DNA from: Bacillota bacterium
GTDB lineage: Bacteria > Bacillota > Clostridia > Tissierellales > Sedimentibacteraceae
Assembly: GCA_029239575.1 (NCBI GenBank)
Contig: JARBUP010000001.1
Coordinates: 1-49,684 of the forward strand
DNA length: 49,684 nucleotides
Direction of reading: 5' to 3'
In this document: positions 25,054-33,028 of the stretch, piece after piece
How the letters are laid out: the number at the start of each line of letters is the position of its first letter
Numbering within the stretch: position 1 is the first letter of the stretch
Notes under the pieces: model-generated
The model's input: the letters and a program-made list of their open reading frames with translations, nothing else
What the model was told of the DNA's origin: nothing
Databases searched by the model: none
Program-made: the position numbers and the translations under genes

Positions 25054-26973
25054 TTAATCAAGATTATTTTCAATTAAATTGTCCTTACTTCTTCTTCTTT
25101 GCTCAAGATAAATTAATAATACATTTATATCTGAAGGTGAAACTCCTGATATACGAGACGCTTGACCAATAGATTTTGGCTTTATTTTTTCAAGCTTTTG
25201 CTGAGCTTCAATTCTAAGTCCACTAATATTATTATAGCATATATCATTTGGAATATTTTTGTTTTCTAATTTTCTATATTGTTCTATTTGTTTAGTTTGT
25301 TTTAATATATAACCTTCATATTTTATAACTGTTTCAACGAAATCCATAATTTCTTTTCTTAATTCAGGTCTATTTTCATCTAAATGCTTAATATTTTCAT
25401 AATTTATTTCCGGTCTTTTTAATAATTCATAAATAGTAATAGGCATTTTTAAAGGAACTGAATTAATACTTTGTAAAAATTCATTTATTTCAGCCTTTGG
25501 AGTTATTTTAATATTTTGAATTCTTTCTATTTCATTTTTAATTATTTCTTGTTTTTTTATATATTTTTCATATCTATCTTCTTTAACAAGACCAATTTCA
25601 TAACCTTTTTCAGTTAATCTTTCATCAGCATTGTCCTGTCTTAAAATAAGTCTGTATTCTGCTCTTGAAGTCATCATTCTATATGGTTCGTTTGTACCTT
25701 TTGTAACTAAATCATCAATTAAAACACCTATATATGCTTCTGAACGATCTAAAATCAATGGTTCTTTATTTTGCAAACTAAGAGCTGCATTAATACCTGC
25801 AATTAAACCTTGAGAAGCAGCTTCCTCATATCCAGAACTACCATTTACCTGTCCTGCGAAAAATAAATTATTTATTTTTTTAAGTTCAAGGCTTGGTTTT
25901 AATTGTGTTGGATCTATACTATCATATTCTATTGCATATGCAGGTCTCATTATTTCTGCATTTTCAAGTCCAACCATTGAACGATACATTGGTATTTGTA
26001 CTTCATAAGGAAGTGATGAACTCATTCCTTGAATATACATTTCTTTTGTATTTCTTCCTTCAGGTTCAACAAAAAGTTGATGCCTATCCTTATCAGAAAA
26101 CTTTACTACTTTATCTTCTATTGAAGGACAATATCTTGGTCCTACACTTTGAATAACTCCTTCATATAAAGGAGAACGGTTTAAGTTTTGCCTTATAATT
26201 TCATGTGTTTTTTCAGTTGTATATGTTATATAACATGGTACTTGTTCTATATTTATTTTATCAGTCATAAATGAAAAAGGAATTATTTCTTCATCACCTG
26301 TTTGTGCACTCATAACTTCATAATTTAAACTATCCGCATGTATTCTTGCAGGAGTACCTGTTTTAAACTTCCTTATATCAATACCAAAATTTTTCAATGA
26401 ATCTGATAATTCATTCGATGGAGCAAGTCCATTTGGTCCAGAAGAATAATTTAATTCACCAATATAAATTCTTCCTTTTAGGTAAGTTCCTGTTGTTATT
26501 ACTACTGCTTTTGCTTCATAATATGCACCAAGTACAGTATATACATTGAAACTTCCGTCATCATTTAAACCAATTTTCGTTACTTCAACTTGTTTTAATG
26601 ATAAGTTCTGTTGTTCTTCTATAGTTTTTTTCATTTCTGAATGATAATGATTTTTATCAGCTTGTGCCCTTAATGAATGGACTGCTGGTCCTTTAGATAA
26701 ATTTAACATTTTACACTGTATCATGGTTTTATCTATATTTAAACCCATTTGGCCACCAAGAGCATCTATTTCTCTTACTAAATGTCCTTTTGCAGTGCCT
26801 CCAATATTAGGATTACATGGCATCATAGCAATTGAATCAAGGCTCATAGTGAGCATTAAAGTTTTCATTCCAAGACGTGCAGAAGCAAGGGATGCTTCAC
26901 AACCCGCATGGCCTGCTCCTATTACAACAACATCGTACTTATCTGAAAGAAAATCTCTTACTCTATCTTCCAT
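25054..26973 (-). CDS. mnmG: tRNA U34 carboxymethylaminomethyl synthesis enzyme MnmG
   Basis: This 639-residue FAD protein works with MnmE to modify the wobble uridine of several tRNAs. The Rossmann motif VVVIGAGHAGCEAS lies near residue 13. MMPCNPNIGGTAKGHLVREIDALGGQMG and GTYLKGRIYIGE are family signatures. C-terminal helices (ISGVSPSDINVLLIYLEQRRRS) contact MnmE. The ATG at 26973 follows AAAGGA; seven more upstream codons are in frame but would contain that ribosome-binding site. Confidence 0.95.
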   Translation of the reverse strand: MEDRVRDFLSDKYDVVVIGAGHAGCEASLASARLGMKTLMLTMSLDSIAMMPCNPNIGGTAKGHLVREIDALGGQMGLNIDKTMIQCKMLNLSKGPAVHSLRAQADKNHYHSEMKKTIEEQQNLSLKQVEVTKIGLNDDGSFNVYTVLGAYYEAKAVVITTGTYLKGRIYIGELNYSSGPNGLAPSNELSDSLKNFGIDIRKFKTGTPARIHADSLNYEVMSAQTGDEEIIPFSFMTDKINIEQVPCYITYTTEKTHEIIRQNLNRSPLYEGVIQSVGPRYCPSIEDKVVKFSDKDRHQLFVEPEGRNTKEMYIQGMSSSLPYEVQIPMYRSMVGLENAEIMRPAYAIEYDSIDPTQLKPSLELKKINNLFFAGQVNGSSGYEEAASQGLIAGINAALSLQNKEPLILDRSEAYIGVLIDDLVTKGTNEPYRMMTSRAEYRLILRQDNADERLTEKGYEIGLVKEDRYEKYIKKQEIIKNEIERIQNIKITPKAEINEFLQSINSVPLKMPITIYELLKRPEINYENIKHLDENRPELRKEIMDFVETVIKYEGYILKQTKQIEQYRKLENKNIPNDICYNNISGLRIEAQQKLEKIKPKSIGQASRISGVSPSDINVLLIYLEQRRRSKDNLIENNLD

Positions 26974-27032
26974 TTTTAATTCCTTTCTAAACAAAGGGCT
27001 TATTTTCCCTATATATATTATAATACTTTAGA

Positions 27033-27137
27033 GACGGACCCTTTTTTTGACACGGTCTATCTTTCAGGCTATAGGTGCCGTCCCTCGGACCCTTTTTTTG
27101 ACGTGTTTTATTTTTCGGGCTTTAAGGTGCCGTCCCC
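27033..27137. repeat. Two tandem REP-like elements between mnmE and mnmG
   Basis: Two 52-base copies (27033-27084 and 27086-27137) share GGACCCTTTTTTTGAC at the left, a GGCTNTA core and GGTGCCGTCCC at the right. In the first copy GACGGACC can pair with GGTGCCGTC to close a long hairpin. Copies differ at several internal positions, so they are not a recent exact duplication. Composition is far above the flanks. They fill almost the whole mnmE-mnmG gap. Confidence 0.75.
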
Positions 27138-27153
27138 TTTTTTAAATATTCTC

Positions 27154-28530
27154 TTACTTACCTATACAAAATTCTTCAAATATTTTATCTATTAAATCAT
27201 CGCTTACTGCTTTTCCAACTATAAGCCCTAAACTTTCTAATGCGTCTTTTAAGTCTATTTCAATAAAATCTATAGAAAAACCATCATCAATAGATTTTAA
27301 AACTTCTTTTAGGCTATTTTTTGCTTTTATAAGCAAATTTTTATGTCTTAAATTATTTATTATTAAATCATTATCTAAATTAATAGAACCTTTAAAAAAC
27401 ATATCAGTTATTTTATTTATAATTTCCTGAAGTCCTGTACTTTTTAAAACAGAAATATTTATTATATTTTGTTTTATATAATCATAATTTTGTAGCTCTA
27501 ATTTATTATCAAGATCGGATTTATTATTGATATAAATAACTTTTTTATTTTCTATATATTCGATAATCTTTTTATCTTCTTCTTCTAATTCTCTTGAAGA
27601 ATCAAAAACCATTATAACTAAATCAGCTTCATCAACTTTACTTAGAGCTTTTTCAACTCCAATTTTTTCAACTATATCTTCTGTTTCTCTTATTCCTGCA
27701 GTATCTATTATTCTTAATGGAATACCTTTAATATTTACATATTCTTCAATTGTATCTCTTGTAGTTCCTGGTATTTCAGTAACTATAGCTCTATTTTCAT
27801 TTAATAAGAAATTCATTAAAGATGACTTTCCTACATTTGGTTTTCCAAGTATTACTGTTTTAATACCTTCTTTAAATATTTTACCCGTATCAGCAGTTTG
27901 TATTAACTTATCTATTTTATAAACAATTTCAGAACATTTTTCTTTTGCTTTTGAAATTGTAATTTCGTCTTCGTCATATTCAGGAAAATCTATATTCACT
28001 TCTATATTAGCAAGTAAATCCATTATATCATCTATTGTATTATTTATTTCTTTTGATAATCTACCTTCTAAATGATTTACAGATATTTCATGACTTGAAT
28101 CTGTTTTAGAATTTATTATATCAATTACGGCTTCTGCTTGTGTTAAATCTATTCTTCCATTTAAAAAAGCTCTTTTAGTAAATTCTCCTCTTTCGGCTAA
28201 ACGACAATCATAATTTAAAACAATATCAAGAATTTTTTTTGCCGAAATAACACCACCATGACAATTAATTTCAACTATATCTTCTTTGGTATATGTGTTT
28301 GGAGCTTTCATATAACTTAATAAAACTTCATCAACAACTTTTCCTTCATCTAATATGAAACCATAATGCAAATATCTTGGTTTTAAATTCATATTTATAT
28401 TTGATTTATTCTTTTTTTTCTCAAAAATATTTTCAGCAATATTTAATGCATTATCTCCGCTTATTCTTATTATATTTATGCCAGCATTTCCTGGAAATGT
28501 TGCTATAGAAGCAATTGTATCTTCTCTCAT
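27154..28530 (-). CDS. mnmE: tRNA modification GTPase MnmE
   Basis: This 458-residue GTPase partners MnmG. The N-terminal formyl-THF-binding domain begins MREDTIASIATFPGNAGINIIRISG. A helical domain surrounds the inserted G domain: GKPNVGKSS (G1), TEIPGTTRDTIEE (G2/K-loop), DTAG (G3) and NKSD (G4). The C-terminus is FEEFCIGK with the conserved catalytic cysteine. The second of two adjacent ATGs (28530) was chosen because it gives five-base spacing from GGTG and the usual family length. An upstream extension in frame has no family similarity. Confidence 0.95.
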   Translation of the reverse strand: MREDTIASIATFPGNAGINIIRISGDNALNIAENIFEKKKNKSNINMNLKPRYLHYGFILDEGKVVDEVLLSYMKAPNTYTKEDIVEINCHGGVISAKKILDIVLNYDCRLAERGEFTKRAFLNGRIDLTQAEAVIDIINSKTDSSHEISVNHLEGRLSKEINNTIDDIMDLLANIEVNIDFPEYDEDEITISKAKEKCSEIVYKIDKLIQTADTGKIFKEGIKTVILGKPNVGKSSLMNFLLNENRAIVTEIPGTTRDTIEEYVNIKGIPLRIIDTAGIRETEDIVEKIGVEKALSKVDEADLVIMVFDSSRELEEEDKKIIEYIENKKVIYINNKSDLDNKLELQNYDYIKQNIINISVLKSTGLQEIINKITDMFFKGSINLDNDLIINNLRHKNLLIKAKNSLKEVLKSIDDGFSIDFIEIDLKDALESLGLIVGKAVSDDLIDKIFEEFCIGK

Positions 28531-28642
28531 CATATCACCGTTTCTTTCTAATTTAAAACTAAAATACAGTTTTTTATTATACATTATACACATTTTACAT
28601 TAAATTTATTTAATTGTACATATATATTTTTTCATAAAATAA

Positions 28643-28660
28643 AACCCGGAGATCCGGGTT
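28643..28660 (-). terminator. Terminator between jag/khpB and mnmE
   Basis: AACCCGG pairs with CCGGGTT around AGAT, followed on the minus strand by TTTTATTTTATG. It should separate the rpmH-jag transcript from mnmE onward. Confidence 0.8.
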
Positions 28661-28670
28661 ATTTTGTGCT

Positions 28671-29297
28671 TTATTTTAAATCTATAACAACTCTTCTAAA
28701 AGGTTCATCGCCTTCTGAGTAAGTAACTATATCTATTTCATCCTGTAAAGTTGAATGTATAACTCTTCTTTCATAAGGGTTCATAGGTTCAAGTTTCATT
28801 TTATGTTTATAGTTTCTGCATTTATCTGCCATTTTTTTAGCTAAACGTTTAAGAGTTTCTTCTCTTTTTTCTCTATAATCTTCAACATTAAAAACTACTC
28901 TTACATAATTTTGTCTGTCTTTATTTACCATTAAATTTAAAAGAAATTGAATTTCATCTAAATTTTTACCTCTTTTGCCTATAATAATTCCTTTATCATT
29001 CTCATCAATTTTTACTATGTCTACTTTTAATGAATTATTTTGGAATTTTATTTGCAAATCGGCTTCTATATTCATTTTAGCTAAAAGAATATCAAAGAAA
29101 TTCTTTGCTTTTTCTTCCGGACCATTTATTACTGTTACTTTTACTTTTGCTGTTTTACTTCCAAGAAAACTTAACAAACCTTTTGAAGGTTCTTTTATAA
29201 CATCTACTTCAACTTCATTAATTTCTGCTGCGAGTTCACTCAAGGCTGCATTTACAGCTTCATCAACTGTAGCTTTTTCAATAGTTACGCTTTTCAT
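28671..29297 (-). CDS. khpB: KhpB/Jag RNA-binding protein
   Basis: This 208-residue protein has three domains: an N-terminal Jag domain (KATVDEAVNAALSELAAEINEVEVDVI...GLLSFLG), a KH domain (GIIIGKRGKNLDEIQFLLNLMVN, with the GKRG loop) and a C-terminal R3H domain (YEREVIHS-like: NPYERRVIHSTLQDEIDIVT). It binds RNA, and with KhpA influences cell elongation and division in related bacteria. It lies two bases after yidC, as in most Firmicutes. Confidence 0.93.
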   Translation of the reverse strand: MKSVTIEKATVDEAVNAALSELAAEINEVEVDVIKEPSKGLLSFLGSKTAKVKVTVINGPEEKAKNFFDILLAKMNIEADLQIKFQNNSLKVDIVKIDENDKGIIIGKRGKNLDEIQFLLNLMVNKDRQNYVRVVFNVEDYREKREETLKRLAKKMADKCRNYKHKMKLEPMNPYERRVIHSTLQDEIDIVTYSEGDEPFRRVVIDLK

Positions 29298-29299
29298 GT

Positions 29300-30076
29300 T
29301 TACTTTAATTCCTCCGCTGATTTTTTGGATGAATGCATTATTACATATTGTTGAACTAACTGAAATACATTGGATATAACCCAGTATAAACCTAAACCTG
29401 AAGGGAAATTCAATGACATAACAAATATCATTATAGGCATCATTACTGTCATTGTTTTTTGTGAAGCCATTTGCTGTTCGTTCATAACAGGCTGTCCAGA
29501 CATAGACATTTTACTTGTTAAATAAGTTGAAATACCAGTTATGGCAGCTAAAATAGGAAAAGCAGCTCCAACGAAAGGAAGACTCATTCCCATTGATAAT
29601 CCATTTATTAAATTACCATCAAATATAAAGTTTTCAGCAAATCCTAAATCTTTAATCCATAAAAATGATTTGTTTATAGAATCATAAAATGCTTGGTCTT
29701 GAAATATGAATTTAACTGGTTGTTGTAAAACATAAAAAAATGAAATCAATATTGGCATTTGTATTAATAAAGGTAAACATCCAGATGCAGGATTATAATT
29801 TGCTTCTTTATATAATTCCATTTGTTTTCTTTGCATTGTTTGAGGATCTTTACCATATTTTTCTTGTAATTCTTTTATTTGAGGTCCCATTTCCTGCATT
29901 TTTTTCATTGATCTTGTTTGCTTTAATGTTAAAGGCATTACAATGAATTTAAAAATGATAGTTGACAAAATTATTGAAATTGAATAAGCAGAAAATACTT
30001 TTGAATCTAAAACAGAGACTGCATTATATAACAATCTAACTAATGCACCCATAGGGTAGCATATAAAATCTAACAT
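29300..30076 (-). CDS. yidC: Membrane protein insertase YidC/Oxa1
   Basis: This 258-residue integral membrane protein inserts proteins into the membrane alone or with SecYEG. It has the five-helix Gram-positive core. IIFKFIVMPLTLKQTRSMKKMQ includes the end of TM1 and the cytoplasmic hairpin, and LPLLIQMPILISFFYVL and GLGLYWVISNVFQLVQQYV are conserved helices. Unlike typical Gram-positive SpoIIIJ homologues, no lipoprotein signal with a lipobox cysteine is present; the protein starts MLDFICYPMGALVRLLYN. The start is an ATG after CGGAGGA. Confidence 0.93.
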   Translation of the reverse strand: MLDFICYPMGALVRLLYNAVSVLDSKVFSAYSISIILSTIIFKFIVMPLTLKQTRSMKKMQEMGPQIKELQEKYGKDPQTMQRKQMELYKEANYNPASGCLPLLIQMPILISFFYVLQQPVKFIFQDQAFYDSINKSFLWIKDLGFAENFIFDGNLINGLSMGMSLPFVGAAFPILAAITGISTYLTSKMSMSGQPVMNEQQMASQKTMTVMMPIMIFVMSLNFPSGLGLYWVISNVFQLVQQYVIMHSSKKSAEELK

Positions 30077-30091
30077 TATTTATCCTCCGTG

Positions 30092-30301
30092 TTATTTCAA
30101 TGGGTCATACCCACCGGGATTGAATGGATGGCATCTTAAAATACGTTTTACTCCTATATATGAACCTTTAATAAATCCATACTTTTTTAAGGCTTCAATA
30201 AAATATTGGGAACATGTAGGATAGAATCTGCAATTTCTTATACCTGTGCTGCGAGAGAATTTCTGATATATTCTTATAATAAAAATTAATAATTTGCTTA
30301 T
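30092..30301 (-). CDS. yidD: Membrane protein insertion efficiency factor YidD, with a probable ATA start
   Basis: A 69-codon frame encodes a full YidD: KLLIFIIRIYQKF, RNCRFYPTCSQYFIEAL, GSYIGVKRILRCHPFNPGGYDP. The small membrane-associated protein assists YidC; the conserved cysteines and HPFNPGGYD motif are all present. No ATG, GTG or TTG precedes the conserved region. In the right frame a TGA stop is followed by TTT-AAA-ATA-AGC-AAA. The best start is ATA at 30301, with AAGGGTGAT seven bases upstream; ATA overlaps the rnpA stop (ATAA). ATT codons a few triplets later are alternatives. The context (rnpA-yidD-yidC) is standard. Confidence 0.85.
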   Translation of the reverse strand: MSKLLIFIIRIYQKFSRSTGIRNCRFYPTCSQYFIEALKKYGFIKGSYIGVKRILRCHPFNPGGYDPLK

Positions 30302-30636
30302 TTTAAATCACCCTTAAATAAACTTTTTCTTTTAATTAATTTATTAAAAGATTTTTCTAAATTTTTATAATCACTATCAGCTGCATTTACTCTTGCCATG
30401 AAAATAAAATCATATCCTTCTTTAAGTTTATGTTCATTTAACCTTACTATTTCTTTCATTCTTCTTCTAATGAAATTTCTCGAAACTGCTTTTTTTATTT
30501 TTTTAGCAGCAGTAAAACCAAATCTATTGTACCCAAAATTATTTTTTTTCAAAAATAAAACTAAGTTGTAATCAGAAATAGAATCATTACAATTATATAC
30601 AGACTTGTATTCTTTATTGTTTTTAATAATTATCAT
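30298..30636 (-). CDS. rnpA: Ribonuclease P protein component
   Basis: This 112-residue basic protein helps the RNase P RNA bind pre-tRNA. The family RNR motif appears as KIKKAVSRNFIRRRMKEIVR, with FGFTAAKKI before it. The ATG at 30636 gives a usual-length protein, although GAGGAA is about 13 bases upstream, a long spacing. The stop overlaps the yidD start region. Confidence 0.93.
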   Translation of the reverse strand: MIIIKNNKEYKSVYNCNDSISDYNLVLFLKKNNFGYNRFGFTAAKKIKKAVSRNFIRRRMKEIVRLNEHKLKEGYDFIFMARVNAADSDYKNLEKSFNKLIKRKSLFKGDLK

Positions 30637-30666
30637 TGTGTTTTTAATTCCTCATCAATGGAATAA

Positions 30667-30686
30667 AAGGCCACGTACGCGGCCTT
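30667..30686 (-). terminator. Attenuator-like hairpin between rpmH and rnpA
   Basis: On the minus strand AAGGCC pairs with GGCCTT around GCGTACGT, followed by TTATTCC. The stem begins at the rpmH stop codon. It could lower rnpA expression relative to the ribosomal protein. Confidence 0.65.
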
Positions 30687-30819
30687 ATGCTGACAATTTT
30701 TTTCTACCTTTTGCTTTTCTTCTTTTTAAAACATTTCTGCCTGATCTTGTGCTCATTCTTTTTATGAAACCATGCTCTTTGCTTCTTTGTCTTCTTTTTG
30801 GTTGATAAGTTCTTTTCAT
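30685..30819 (-). CDS. rpmH: Ribosomal protein L34
   Basis: This 44-residue, highly basic protein is a complete L34: MKRTYQPKRRQRSKEHGFIK...RSGRNVLKRRKAKGRKKLSA. The ATG follows AAGGAGGTGT. It is the first gene of the minus-strand arm leading from the origin and is preceded by a perfect consensus promoter about 240 bases upstream. Confidence 0.97.
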   Translation of the reverse strand: MKRTYQPKRRQRSKEHGFIKRMSTRSGRNVLKRRKAKGRKKLSA

Positions 30820-31067
30820 TAAAAAACACCTCCTTATGTAGCAGATATCTATTATTAATATCTATATTTTTTCATTATTTAATTTATTAATACTAATAGA
30901 TTTTAATTTTACTAAATTAATAAAAGACGTAATGTCTTTATTTAATGCGACGTGGCTTAAATTCAATAAAATTATAAATCTTATTGTTTGCATTAATTAA
31001 AATGCAAGACAAACTTTATTATATCACTTCACTTAAAATTTCACAAGATGAATTTTTAAGTAATCAG

Positions 31068-31096
31068 ATTATAATATTTTAAATTAATTGTGTCAA
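31068..31096 (-). promoter_or_regulatory. Consensus promoter of the rpmH operon
   Basis: On the minus strand TTGACA (31096-31091), exactly 17 bases and TATAAT (31073-31068), a perfect sigma-A match. It predicts a leader of about 240 nt before rpmH. That leader contains an AAAGAC/GTCTTT hairpin near 30921-30940. Confidence 0.8.
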
Positions 31097-31213
31097 GTAT
31101 CTCATTTATAAAATAGTTATCTGTACTTATTCTAATATTGTAACCATTGTAATATACTACATTTTTTTACATAATGCAATTATTTTTTAAAAATTCTAAA
31201 ATTAAATTGAAAT

Positions 31214-31396
31214 TGTGGATAAAAAATGATAATATTAGAAGAAACTGTGGATAAGTTTTTCCATTTAACAAAATTTCGGACAACTTTTTTACAAAATTAA
31301 AAAATATTATAATAGCAACGATAAAATTGTTCACAATATATATCAACACTTGTGTATATCTAGATTTTTTATAAAATTATAAATTATTTATCAACA
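31214..31396. other. oriC: oriC, upstream DnaA-box cluster and dnaA promoter region
   Basis: Two perfect DnaA boxes on one strand, TGTGGATAA at 31214-31222 and 31246-31254, are joined by TTATCAACA at 31388-31396 and a near match ATATCAACA at 31340-31348. ATCTAGATTTTTT (31358-31370) lies beside the latter. TATAAT at 31308-31313 may be the dnaA -10 element, with no good -35. Boxes overlapping the promoter region would let DnaA repress its own gene. Confidence 0.82.
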
Positions 31397-31433
31397 GTCT
31401 TGGGATTTGTTTATTAACATACAGGAGGATAAA

Positions 31434-32765
31434 ATGAATTTTGAAGAACTATGGAACGAAGTCTTAGAAATAGTTAAAGAAGACACAAATCAAGTAAGTT
31501 TCAACACTTGGTTTAAACCTCTTAAAATCGTCGCTTATAAAAATAATACTATTTATTTAGAGACAGCAGATGAGTTTTTAAGAAATACATTACAAAAAAG
31601 GCATTATAATTTTCTTAAAAATGCTTTTAATTATGTTTTAAAGAAAGAAATAGAATTAGTTTTCACTATATCTGGTGAAAGCATAGATAAAGATGATAAT
31701 AAAAAATCAAACAATAATTCATTTGACGAAAATGAAAATATGTCGGATAAAAAGTTAAACCCTAAATATCGCTTTGATAATTTCATTATAGGAAACAGTA
31801 ACCGATTCGCACATGCTGCATCATTAGCAGTTGCTGAAGCACCAGCTACAGCTTATAATCCCTTATTTTTATATGGAGGGGTTGGTCTTGGTAAAACCCA
31901 TCTTATGCATGCCATAGGACATTATATATTGGAAAACAATCCAAATGCTTCAGTTTTATATGTAACAAGCGAAAAATTTACAAATGATTTAATTAATTCT
32001 ATTAAAGATGGTAAAAATGAAGAGTTCAGAAACACTTATAGAAAAGCTGATGTATTATTAGTGGATGATATACAATTTATAGCAGGAAAAGAAAGTACAC
32101 AAGAAGAATTTTTCCATACATTCAATGCCCTTCATGAAGCAAATAAACAAATAATTTTATCAAGCGATCGCCCTCCAAGTGAGATACCAACACTTGAAGA
32201 CAGACTTCGTTCTCGTTTTGAATGGGGATTAATTGCTGACATACAACCTCCAGATTATGAAACAAGAATTGCAATACTAAGAAAAAAAGCTGAATCTGAA
32301 AACTATGATGTTCCAGATGAAGTAATTACTTATATTGCACAAAATATTCAATCTAATATTAGAAAGCTTGAAGGAGCTTTAATTCGTATATTTGCATATG
32401 CTTCTTTAACAAATAAAAAAGAAGTATCTTTAGAACTTGCACAGGAAGCTCTAAAGCATTTAATTTCAAACAATAAAAAAATAACTCTTATTGATATAAA
32501 GGAAGTAGTTGCAAATTATTATAGTATTTCCGTTGAAGAATTAGTTTCTAAGAAAAAAACTAAAAACATAGCATATCCAAGACAAGTGGCTATGTATGTT
32601 GCCAGAAAGTTAACTGACTCATCCTTACCTAAATTAGGAGATGAATTTGGTGGAAGAGATCATTCTACTGTTTTACATGCATATAACAAAATAGAAGAAG
32701 AAGTAGAAAATAACCGTGAAATGAAAAAGAACGTCGATGATATAATATCCATGTTAAATAATTAA
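31434..32765 (+). CDS. dnaA: Chromosomal replication initiator DnaA
   Basis: This 443-residue AAA+ initiator has domain I (residues 1-78, FNTWFKPLKIV), an Asn-rich variable linker (about 85-108) and the AAA+ core: GGVGLGKT at 148-155, VDDIQFIAGK Walker B and the SRFEWGL region. The C-terminal DNA-binding domain carries the signature GGRDHSTVLHAYNKIE. The ATG at 31434 follows AGGAGG; an in-frame ATG 27 bases upstream lacks a ribosome-binding site. Origin elements lie on both sides. Confidence 0.97.
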   Translation: MNFEELWNEVLEIVKEDTNQVSFNTWFKPLKIVAYKNNTIYLETADEFLRNTLQKRHYNFLKNAFNYVLKKEIELVFTISGESIDKDDNKKSNNNSFDENENMSDKKLNPKYRFDNFIIGNSNRFAHAASLAVAEAPATAYNPLFLYGGVGLGKTHLMHAIGHYILENNPNASVLYVTSEKFTNDLINSIKDGKNEEFRNTYRKADVLLVDDIQFIAGKESTQEEFFHTFNALHEANKQIILSSDRPPSEIPTLEDRLRSRFEWGLIADIQPPDYETRIAILRKKAESENYDVPDEVITYIAQNIQSNIRKLEGALIRIFAYASLTNKKEVSLELAQEALKHLISNNKKITLIDIKEVVANYYSISVEELVSKKKTKNIAYPRQVAMYVARKLTDSSLPKLGDEFGGRDHSTVLHAYNKIEEEVENNREMKKNVDDIISMLNN

Positions 32766-32780
32766 ATTTATTTAATTAAG

Positions 32781-33000
32781 ATATCAACATGTATTCTGTT
32801 GATAAAACACTTAAACTTGTTGATAAAAAAAATCTAGATAAAATTTGTTAATCGAATTTTAAAAACTATCAACATCTAGATTTTTATAGTTTTTTACTGA
32901 TACCAACTATTGTATTTGTTTTCAACAAATTAACAGGTACTACTATTATTACTAATAAATATTTTAATATATTATATCTATTTAATTTATCTTAGAATTG
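32781..33000. other. oriC: oriC, dnaA-dnaN region with DnaA boxes, DnaA-trios and unwinding element
   Basis: Boxes: ATATCAACA (32781-32789), TGTTGATAA (32797-32805), TGTTGATAA (32818-32826), CTATCAACA (32866-32874) and TTTTCAACA (32919-32927). After AGG at 32935-32937, plus-strand CTACTATTATTACTA (32940-32954) gives 3'-GAT-GAT-AAT-AAT-GAT-5' on the complementary strand, the DnaA-trio pattern. An almost pure A+T stretch (32955-32995) follows as the likely unwinding element. Two ATCTAGAT motifs with A/T tails lie among the boxes. Confidence 0.85.
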
Positions 33001-33028
33001 TTAATAGTAATTAATTAAAGGAGAAAAC

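Noticed and set aside
28487..28503. CATTTCCTGGAAATG as a possible Noc binding site
   Set aside because: It lacks the CCCGGG centre and has odd spacing; it encodes the conserved TFPGNAG motif of MnmE.
28531..28642. Promoter for mnmE in the jag-mnmE gap
   Set aside because: TATAAT sequences are present but no -35 element at suitable spacing could be found, so it was not listed.
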